Assembly (NCBI GenBank): GCA_036873755.1
Contig: JAVTVY010020385.1
Span: 1-64,000 of the forward strand
Direction of reading: 5' to 3'
DNA length: 64,000 nt
Origin: Hanleya hanleyi
Taxonomy: Eukaryota; Mollusca; Polyplacophora; Lepidopleurida; Hanleyidae
Both the position numbers and the translations under genes were made by a program. Each line of letters starts with the position of its first letter. The first letter of the stretch is position 1. The notes beneath the pieces are model-generated. The model ran no database searches and was not told where the DNA came from. It worked only from the letters and a program-made list of their open reading frames with translations. Of this stretch, positions 55,736-64,000 are shown piece after piece.

Positions 55736-55915
55736 GAATTCCATGACTGTGTTCACGTGAATAAAACGGCCATAATTGAAAGCCGTCATAATTCCAAGCC
55801 CTCCGGTAGCACTATCTATATATCATTTGCTAATGGAATGACAATCATTTTCCCCTATAAGGATGAACCTGTGAGCTCTTTCCATCTCCTCGATGTGTCC
55901 ATGACAGTGAAGAGG
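55736..55915 (+). CDS. ABCC4: ABCC4-like transporter, exon 10
   Basis: The exon lies between AATTATACAG and GTGAGT and has 60 codons, phase 0 to 0. It ends FHLLDVSMTVKR, which fits the strand just before GELLAIVG in NBD1 (L-x-x-V-S-x-T-V-x-x-G-E). The start EFHDCVHVNKTAIIESRHNS is the end of the enlarged linker. The usual aromatic A-loop block is hard to recognize. Confidence 0.8.
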
Positions 55916-56169
55916 GTGAGTTTTAATTTTATACAGTTGCCATTGTGATATACAAAAAAGAGTAAAATACTCTAATTATTTGTTGTATCCGCCCTCCCAC
56001 TACAGTTTCTCCGAACACAGAGAAGGCATGAATGAATACCATCCTCGTAGCTATATTCAATGACTAGCGATGAAATGACTAGTATAATTATCCCTGTCCC
56101 ATCTCGCTATATTGCGTCCTATTCTTTTCGTTATTTACCAGAACGTATAATTTTCATCACTTTGGCGGT

Positions 56170-56640
56170 TATCGTTCTCTTCGTTCTAAATCCGCTTAAC
56201 CAGGGCTCGGGTCCGTATGAACCCATGTATTTCAAGATGCTCAAGGTGTTTATATGAACAGGCATAATGAAAGCGTGACCGAGATACATTCTACTATAGA
56301 TAACGACTACCTGAGATAGAACACATATCATGAATCGTTAGATTCTTGGTATGTGCTTTAGAATAGGTTTACCAGAAGACTATTCTGTGAAGTCATGTGA
56401 CGCAGTCAGTATGTCGGCACCTCTTCCCACTTCCCTTATATGTGTTGTAATTTAACGAAACCTGCTGACCGCTTCTGTGTTGCAGGAAACTAGTCTAATT
56501 TTATGGTTACTATGATTTATTTATTTTTAAGCTGGTACATATACTGTTATATGAATTAGGTCTTTGGATTATGAACGCAGAAATTCTTTAACGGATTACA
56601 GCTGGATAATGAATGACCGGCTGGACGCTTGTATTAGGTA
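56170..56640. repeat. Family A variant followed by family B piece
   Basis: It contains CCGCTTAACCAGGGCTCGGG, the family A end TATATGTGTTGTAATTTAAC at about 56440, then a family B body (TAGGTCTTTGGATTATGAAC at about 56560). Confidence 0.65.
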
Positions 56641-58574
56641 CTATGAATAATGTGCAATAGAGCTGGAGCTTTGTTCGGCTTCAATATACTCCCTCCATAT
56701 CTTGGGCTACTTTTGATCACCAGCTGGCGCAGCCCCTTGGGTTATTGTTCCTTTACCTCTCAGGGGTCTAAGGTAGACCGATGGTGTAAATAATAGTATT
56801 TTGCTTTTAAATAAAGCGCTTAATTCATATTGCGTAATTTGAGGAAAACACAGAAAATTTCTTGTGCATTTTTAACTCTAGAAAATGCAATGTGGAGTGA
56901 CCAATGTTCCATTTGATATACCATGAAACATAGAGAGTATCCAAGATTCTGATGCATAGTCAGGAAAAAATCAGATTAGAAATAACAATGTATCAAATTT
57001 ATCAAAGTGTTGCTGTACAAAATTCTCGGCTAGAGTGCTTTAAACTAACCCCTATCTTTTAACCTAGGAAATGGAGAAAAACTACTAGGAAGAGGCGCCT
57101 AATTAGCAACATGTAATACTTCAATAGAACAAAATTAAGATGCTGATATTTGCTTAATGCTAACTACTGAGCTAATCTCATGAATTCAATGAACAAAACT
57201 GATAAAATTAATTCATTGAAATTACATCTGGCAAAACCGAGTAAGACGACATACATATGTTTTGGCCATACCAATCGATATTATGACCATAGAAGTATGT
57301 TTTTGTCAGACAATTCAAGCTTCAACAGTTTACATTGTCCGCCCTATGTACTTGTCACGTGACAAGTGTATGTAGGTTTATTGTTTTTGGTGTAAAATTT
57401 AAGCCGTACGACGTCGGGCATTACAGTTTAATTTTTCTGCATATCCTTGCATAATTTACTAGGTTTACCCCATGTTGAGGTGTTTATTCCATCAGACGTG
57501 CTCATACTTTAACATCAGATAAGTTATTTGTTTGAGCTGATCTATCATCACGGCTGCTGAGCTAGCATATCTGATTCCGCTTAAGCCGGTGCTAGGGATA
57601 ATTCATAGATACTTCATAGTCTTCATTTGAACATCTGCAATAAAAGCGCGGCTGAGATACTAAGGCTATGTCTCCGTATTCTCGGGTCTGAATCTGAGGT
57701 GCCGATGGAAGCTTTTCTGTAGAGCCATACCAGACATCAGACACCAGACATCGTAAAGTTTCCCCACCTCTTGCATATGCTCCAATTTCCTGCGACGCCA
57801 GTGTTTCGGATCTTCAAATCAAGTAAATGAAATGTTACACTGAAGGCCATTATCGTTTACGGAACTTAAGTGTTCATTACACCAATTATAGCAGAATACT
57901 GCATCTCACTGTAGAACACCGATTCTCGGTATTTGTTTCTTGGTAAATTAGACTACCATTTTATTTCGTTGGCTCATGGCTAATGAACCTTCGTCAAGAG
58001 ATTCAAAGGGGTGCCTAGCCCTCTCTGACCTGGGCATTTTGTTACCTGTCCAGGCCTTGGGGGGGCCCATTTCTCACCCCTTGGGCTAGATGGATGAAAC
58101 TCACTAACAGCTCCAACACAAAATGTAATAAAAATCCAAGATGGTCGCATTGATGACGGCGCAGTGACGTCATTTCCAAAAAAGGTTTTGGTCAAATGTT
58201 TCATTTAAATCTTGAAGAAAAAAATAACGGAAACATAACTTTTCTGGTACCCCACGTGGCCGCCATTTTAAACTACCCCCATGATCCTCCACGCGGGGAT
58301 TACGCAAATAGGCTAAAAATGACCCCTTTATGATAAAATACAAAGTCAAGGAGTGCCAGCTCTCAATTTTTTGTCGTTCCGGAGATAGCGCAGAAATTTG
58401 GTAGGTAAAGCCATAATGCCCGGCCCCCCCCCCTCCGGTAGGGATGCTAGGGAAAGCCATAATGCCCACCCCCCCCCCTCCGATAGGGATTATATTGTCT
58501 TCAAAACGGTCAGGAAAAAGAGAAAAAAGATTGTGTATTTCAGATGTCTTCACCAGGCTTAACGGTATCACCCA

Positions 58575-58870
58575 GTGATCCCTGTGATATTCTGTATCTC
58601 AGTCACGCTTTCATGGATTTAATGACAACTTGACTGGAATGACCACGCGACCACTAGCCACTGGAATTAGATACGCACATAGAAGAACAAATGATTATAT
58701 ATATATATATGTCTATGCCAAGGCATGGACATTGATGAGTGGTATCAGCGTCGGATGTAAGAAACGGCTCGTAATAATTTCGGAAAAATATTGGAGTAGT
58801 TCTCATCCAGTGCACCAGCGTGTAAGGCCCGACGCCAAACAAACGCTTATCTCCTACATGTTGACAATAG
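58575..58870 (-). repeat. Family A relative, partial
   Basis: GTATCTCAGTCACGCTTTCAT and GGAATGACCACGCGACC are the reverse of family A words. A (TA)n run is at about 58696-58710 and a GTAAGGCCCGACGCCAAAC piece near 58825. Confidence 0.5.
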
Positions 58871-58897
58871 TTCTAATAAGACTATTTCTCATTGCAG

Positions 58898-58939
58898 GGT
58901 GAACTTCTAGCCATAGTTGGTCCTGTTGGGTGCGGAAAG
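58898..58939 (+). CDS. ABCC4: ABCC4-like transporter, exon 11 (Walker A)
   Basis: A 14-codon exon between TCTCATTGCAG and GTATGC: GELLAIVGPVGCGK, the NBD1 P-loop, which is completed by SS in the next exon. It is phase 0 to 0. Cys occupies the variable position where many ABCC4 proteins have Ala; the Walker A consensus G-x-x-G-x-G-K-S is satisfied. Confidence 0.93.
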
Positions 58940-59194
58940 GTATGCTATGGCTCGTGTACATTCGAAAAACATTCGATATGTCTTTCTTTGCTCCAGAAAT
59001 TTTAAAGCCTTATGCAGCATGAGTTAAGATAAGTGGTGGGACACATATAAGATCAGTATTGGTAGGTGCCAAAAAGTTCAATACTGAAATACCAATTGAT
59101 TCTGTCGATACATTTTTGCCTATAGTCTTTTTCGTTTTAGCAATAAATAAGTTTTTTTCCTGGTCTGTAATGATACACAGTCTATTTTATATAG

Positions 59195-59386
59195 TCGTCC
59201 CTTCTAATGACAATCCTTGGAGAACTGCCGTACGACAGAGGTTCTCTTCAAATCATGGGCAGTATGTCGTACATGAGTCAACAACCATGGGTCTTTTCTG
59301 GAACTCTTCGTCAAAACATTCTCTTCGGTCAACAGTATAACCCGGAACTCTACGACCGGATTCTACACGCATGCGCACTTGTCGAG
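59195..59386 (+). CDS. ABCC4: ABCC4-like transporter, exon 12 (NBD1 Q-loop)
   Basis: The exon lies between TTTTATATAG and GTAATT and has 64 codons, phase 0. It encodes SSLLMTILGELPYDRGSLQI, then MSYMSQQPWVFSGTLRQNIL and ELYDRILHACALVE. SQQPWVFSGT...NILFG is the ABCC4-type Q-loop region. The LSGGQ signature and Walker B exons should follow, but none was found before 64000. Confidence 0.95.
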
Positions 59387-60294
59387 GTAATTATGATTTT
59401 ATTGGCTAGGATCCAGAAACGAATATGGTCACTCAAAGAAAAAAATAAAGACGAAAATTTGAAGAAAAAAATAAACTATTTCAAGCATATTTCAACCCAA
59501 GTAGCTTATAAAAATGCTTCCCATAGAAATATTTTATGAAACAGAGACTGAATGCAGTCTACTTCTTAATCTAGGTTTTTTCTATTTTACGTACCACTTG
59601 TCTATACCAGATGATGGAACCCCATTTTTAAACGTTCTGTTGTATATTCTGACTATCGAATTTGGTGGACGAAAAAGTCCTACTATTATTACAATTTTTC
59701 ACACCATCTCTGTTTGTTGTCCACCGCACAGTATTGGACGAATTACCTCAAAACATAAACCAGACAGTATTGGTGTCAGTAAGGGTAACCTAAAAGAAGA
59801 AAAAAATCCAGAAAGCACATCTCACGCTCAAAGGGCTGGCGGGAAATCTTTGTTAGGTCAGAAGGCCGCTAAATTTCATCAGGATGGGTATCGGGTGAAG
59901 CAAAATGACTGAAACGAAAAAGAAGAAATCAAAAAGTTGATTCATGATCAACGTCCTCTGAAAACTGAAAACATGTGTCGTCTATGTGTCGTCATGTCGC
60001 TAGTTCATATTAGGAAAAACTGTGATCAATATTACATGAAGAAAATTATCTTCATTGTGAAACTGGCGATAGATGGCGCATTTCACGAGAAATTTAGGTT
60101 CAGAACGATCCTTAAAAACTAAGTTTTTGTCAAATTTTCTTGCCGTATGTGAGCCATGATTTCACGCCCAAGAAAGGGATATAACTGAGGCCATTGGAAC
60201 GTTACTCACAGAGCCCTGCCCGTTCGAAGGCAACACAGCCATCAATTCGTATATGCTCGTTTGAAAGACTGACAATACGCAACAGGGTGGTACT
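59387..60294. other. Sequence after exon 12
   Basis: No recognizable exon. The 132-codon frame at 59514-59912 is polar and low-complexity towards its end and matches nothing known to me. Confidence 0.45.
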
Positions 60295-60296
60295 AT

Positions 60297-62653
60297 ATAT
60301 ACACCTGGAAAAAAGTTAAGCACCCCCATGAACATTTGCAAAGGTATTGTATTGGTCGATATCAGAGGTGTACACGCATAGTAAGTTTGTAAAACTGCAT
60401 GCTATCATGTCCGGTTATGTTCTGGCTACACGAAAACACAATAATGACAGTTTTCTTTATCATTTTAATGATATCATTTTTAATGATAGCACTGCCGTTA
60501 CAAGTATGGAGCTTGAGAGTCAACCAGTCAACATGGTTTGGATAAGAATAGATAAAAAGTCATTTGTAACAAGGGAAAGTTTTCTAATTCAATAGCTGAT
60601 GTATCCTTTACGTGCTTGGATAACTGCCTCTACCCGGCGTCGCATCCCCCCAGTCAATCGTCGTATCAGTTGCATAGGAAACTGTCGCCATTCCTGGTGC
60701 AAAGCTGCTTCAAACTCTCGCAGATTTTGTCCTGGAGGTTCACGTGCTTGTATTCGACGTCCAAGAATGTCCCAAATGTGCTCCAGAGGATTCAGATCAG
60801 GACTCATGGCGGGCCAAAGAAGATGAGTCACTGCATTATTCTGAATGAATGCCGTCACTGCACGAGAACGGCGCGGTCTAGCGTTGTTATCCATAAACGC
60901 AGGTCTGGTAGCAAGAGGATGGTTATCAAACCGAGGGACAACATATGGGGCAAAGACATCCCAGATGTACTGATCGCCGTTCCGATTCCCACGTATTGTT
61001 ACCATGTCAAACTTACGGTCATGAGAGACACATCCCCACACCATTACTGAATCCCCACCAAAGTCAGGCCACTGTCGGTTTGATGTTTCTTGGTGTATAG
61101 GCTGTATTTGACTGCCTCCAAACTCTCACGCGTCCATCGGTTACATGAAGAAGGAATCGGCTTTCATCCGACCAATGAATTCTTCGCCAACTCCTCAGAT
61201 TCCAGCGGTATCGTGCTATACAACAAGGAGAGGACGCCTGATGACCCTTCTGGACCAATACCTGGCATTTCCTGACTGTTCTCGTGGAGAAACGGCGATT
61301 TGGTAACCAGAGGTTCTTCAGAACAGTACTTGTGGCGAATGGATCTCGTCGAATTAGCCTCAGAAGTGCTCTGTCTTGACGTTGTGATGTCACCCAGGGT
61401 CGTTCGGAACGTGGACGGCCCTTCACCTCATTGGTTTGCCTGTGTTTGCCTGTGTCACAGTGAAACAGCTCACCAATTACCAACATACGAGTTGTCAGAG
61501 CATTTCCATCATAGCTCTCTAGATTTGTATCTAATACCGCTTATGCCAATGCCATCCAAGTTGCCACATGAACAGGTACAATAAAAGCGTACCTGAGATA
61601 CAACACATATCACGAATCGCTAAATTCTTGGTATGTGCTTTAGAATCGGTTAATCGGAAGACTATACTGTGAAGTCATGTGACTCTGTCAGTATGTCGGC
61701 ACCTCTTCCCACTTCCCTTATATGTGTTGTAGTTTTTACCTGTATATGGCGAGATTCTGCTGGTGGACGTTTCGCCCCCTGTACAGACCTTTTGGTCTTC
61801 GATATATGTTGGCATTTGTGGGAAGTTGATGCTGAGTCGACATCGGGCCTTACAGACTAGTCTTTTGTGTTAAATGCCTTCATTTTCATCTGACGACGAT
61901 ACAGCTCACCAATCCCCAATGTACGAGTTGTCACAGCGAAACAGCTCACCAATTACCAGTATACGAGTTGTCAGAGCATTTCCATCATAGCTCTAGATTT
62001 GTATCTAATACCGCTTATGCCGATGTTAGGGGCCGTGTGGTCATATCATCCAAGTTGCCACATAAACAGGTACAATAAAAGCGTACCTGAGATACAACAC
62101 ATATCACGAATCGTTAGATTCTTGGTCTGTGCTTTAGAATAGGTTAATCGAAAGACTATACTGTGAAGTCATGTGACTGTCAGTATATCGGCACCTCTTC
62201 CCACTTCCCTTATATGTATTGTAATCCTCAACAGACGGCTGATAACTGTGTAGTGGATATTGAGTTGACGACCAATTGCTTTAAAGGACATACCGGTTGA
62301 AGGCATACCGATAATTTGCCATCTCTGTGCATCTGATATCCTTCTTCGTGGCATGGTGACAGGTAATGATTGAATATTGCAACCCATGCACATTAAATAC
62401 CGAAATATGGGGCGTGCACAAACTGCGTTTGGGAAAATTCGTGAATTCCCTTTTCCACATGCTTTCCATGATATTTTTTCGTGTCACTTTCCATGAAGGA
62501 CGTTCGCCACCATTTGTTGGATCATCGTTGTTATCGTACCTACCACCAGACACAGGCTAAACCTTAACATTGGTGTGTAATTAGTCATTATATTAGAGGT
62601 GTGTAATTAGTCATTATATTAGGGGCTGCTTAACTTTTTTCCAGGTGTATATA
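60297..62653 (-). mobile_element. Tc1/mariner element split by a nested repeat
   Basis: The ends match as inverted repeats: TATATACACCTGGAAAAAAG on the left and the reverse at about 62631-62653, each next to TA. The reverse-strand transposase is in pieces. The helix-turn-helix start (MPRRRISDAQRWQIIGMPST) lies at 62355-62229. The catalytic part at 61440-60592 holds WSDESRF, FMDNNARPRR and SPDLNPLEHIWDILGRR, the Tc1-type DDE motifs. Between them about 780 bp of family A repeats were inserted later. The element is inactive. Confidence 0.88.
61440..62224 (+). repeat. Family A tandem (unit, spacer, unit) inside Tc1
   Basis: A unit at about 61455-61733 ends TATATGTGTTGTAG, a spacer (GGACGTTTCGCCCCCTGTAC to GACTAGTC) follows, and a second unit ends TATATGTATTGTAAT at 62224, after which the transposase reading resumes at CCTCAACAGACGG. 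Confidence 0.8.
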
Positions 62654-62734
62654 TCAGGAAATATAAACTTGGAACAATTATCTTGTGGTCAAAAACGATC
62701 GGTCTATTTATGAAATCCATTTCATAAGAGGGCC

Positions 62735-63335
62735 ATTTCGTGGAAAGAGGTGCCAACATACTGACAGAGCCACATGACTTCACAGTATAGTCTTCTGGTT
62801 AACCTATTCTAAAGCACAAATCAATAATCTAACGATTCGTTAGCGATGTGTTGTATCTCAGGTACGCTTTTATTGTACCTGTTCATGTGGCAACTTGGAT
62901 GACATGACCACACGGCCCTAGTACCGGCATAAGCGGTATTAGCTACAGATGGAAATGCTCTGACAACTCGTATATTGGTAATTGGTGAGCTGTGTCGCTG
63001 TGACAACTCGTACACTCGGGATTGGTGAGCTGTATCGTCGTCAGATGAAAATGGCGGCATTTAACACAAACTACTAGTCTGTAAGGCCCGATGTCGACCC
63101 AGCATCAACTTCCCACAATACCAACATATATCAAAGACCAAAAGGTCTGTATAGGGGGCGGGCCTCCGGGACGAAACGTCCAGCAGCAGAATCTCGCCAT
63201 ATACAGGTAAAAATTACAACGCATATAAGGGAAGTGGGAAGAGGGGCCGACATACGGACAGAGCCACATGACTTCACAGTATAGTCTTCTGATTAATCTA
63301 TTCTAAGCACATACCAAGAATCTAACGATTCGTAA
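62735..63335 (-). repeat. Family A tandem, reverse orientation
   Basis: It has the same order of unit, spacer and unit as 61440-62224 but inverted, just outside the Tc1 end. It includes CATGACCACACGGCCC, ATCCAAGTTGCC in reverse, and AGTCTGTAAGGCCCGATGTC. Confidence 0.8.
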
Positions 63336-64000
63336 TATGGAGACCACGATTGATGTTTTTAAATAATGCGAGATAAACTTGAGAAAACAAAAAGAGCTTA
63401 TAATAACGGCCAAATTGATGGTAATTTTGCACTCTGCTATCTTCGATAAACTTGATAATGCATTAAACTTCAAAATAACTCACATTTTTTCCGGGCTGCT
63501 GAGTGGTTTCGTATTGACAAAAATATTCTAGGCAAGTTTATTTCGCGGCTGTAAGACTGCCAGTCACACAAACTGTGTCAGTACAAGGGAAGATAATTGC
63601 TGTGTGTATATATTAGTTATGTAATACCTCTACTAGTATACCATGTAGAAGACAGAAAAGTGGATTCTTGCTAACAAGCGTTTGGAATGTGAATTAGATT
63701 ATGATGCATCTTACCTCCGTGATGGGGCTATATCCATGATGGTTTACTCTAAACTTAAACTGTTCAGTCAGGAATAAAAATGAATTCCCTCTTCGGTCAC
63801 CTAGTCAAATAATCTTTAATGCGAAGCTCTTTTATCCATATATCATCTTAAAGAGAAGGCTTGTACCATTACTCCAAGGTAAATGCCATTTCTGTAGAAA
63901 AAAATAAAACCCCTGTTGTCCCGTTTAAAATTGCTTCAATTTTTCTGGAAAGTCATCGAATAGCAGAAAAGGTTGTCATATTCAGCACATTTTCCAGATT
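63336..64000. other. Window end, nothing recognized
   Basis: AT-rich DNA with no gene, exon or clear repeat. Confidence 0.5.

Larger units (their letters stand above)
55916..58897. other. Intron between exons 10 and 11
   Basis: There is no gene. It holds family A/B repeats (56170-56640), a partial family A piece at 57560-57665, and a C-rich patch at 58420-58485 with two GCCATAATGCCC copies. The 133-codon reverse frame at 58170-58571 has no domain. Confidence 0.5.

Noticed and set aside
58170..58571. 133-codon reverse frame with Gly runs
   Set aside because: The Gly runs come from C-rich simple repeats; no domain is seen.
59514..59912. 132-codon + frame as the next transporter exon
   Set aside because: It lacks the LSGGQ or Walker B motifs, has a long polar tail, and no suitable splice sites keep the phase.

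Overview
The window is eukaryotic nuclear DNA, most likely from a mollusc or another lophotrochozoan. It is AT-rich, intron-rich and full of transposon debris, including a short dispersed repeat (GCTATATAGCTGAAATATTG-type) of a kind I associate with gastropod genomes. No species can be named from sequence alone.

Two things dominate it. The first is a host gene on the + strand: twelve exons between about 16.25 and 59.39 kb encode the N-terminal half of an ABCC-family (ABCC4/MRP4-like) ABC transporter. All splice sites are canonical and the phases are consistent; taken from the ATG at 16260 the exons give 613 codons in frame. They cover the N-terminal region, the first membrane domain and NBD1 through Walker A and the Q-loop. 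The signature motif and everything after it lie beyond the window or were not found.

The second is a complete Maverick/Polinton virus-like transposon (23843-38664, 14.8 kb), inserted in the phase-0 intron between exons 4 and 5. It has a perfect 6-bp target duplication (CTTGTG) and 2.07/2.14-kb terminal inverted repeats (TIRs). Its leftward gene is the N-terminal zinc-finger part of protein-primed DNA polymerase B; the catalytic part is deleted. The rightward genes are: a small tail-anchored protein, two tandem paralogues with a possible PC4-like fold, a retrovirus-type integrase with chromodomain, a Thr/Pro-rich membrane protein, the packaging ATPase, a small membrane-tail protein, a proline-rich coiled-coil protein, the penton-like minor capsid protein, a pVI/pX-like basic protein, the major capsid protein and an adenain-type protease. 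Major capsid protein and protease are intact; at least six other genes carry frameshifts or nonsense codons. The TIRs contain arrays of sites resembling host housekeeping promoters (GCGCATGCGC, AAGATGGCGGC, TGACGTCA, CCAAT, ACTTCCGG).

The rest of the window is introns and upstream DNA with transposon remains. There are four LINE pieces (three of one RNase H-bearing I/Jockey-type family, one with an RT zinc-knuckle end), a Tc1/mariner element at about 60.3-62.65 kb split by a nested repeat, several foldback/MITE elements with target duplications, a roughly 155-bp satellite at 21-22.1 kb, and a recurrent ~296-bp repeat called family A here.
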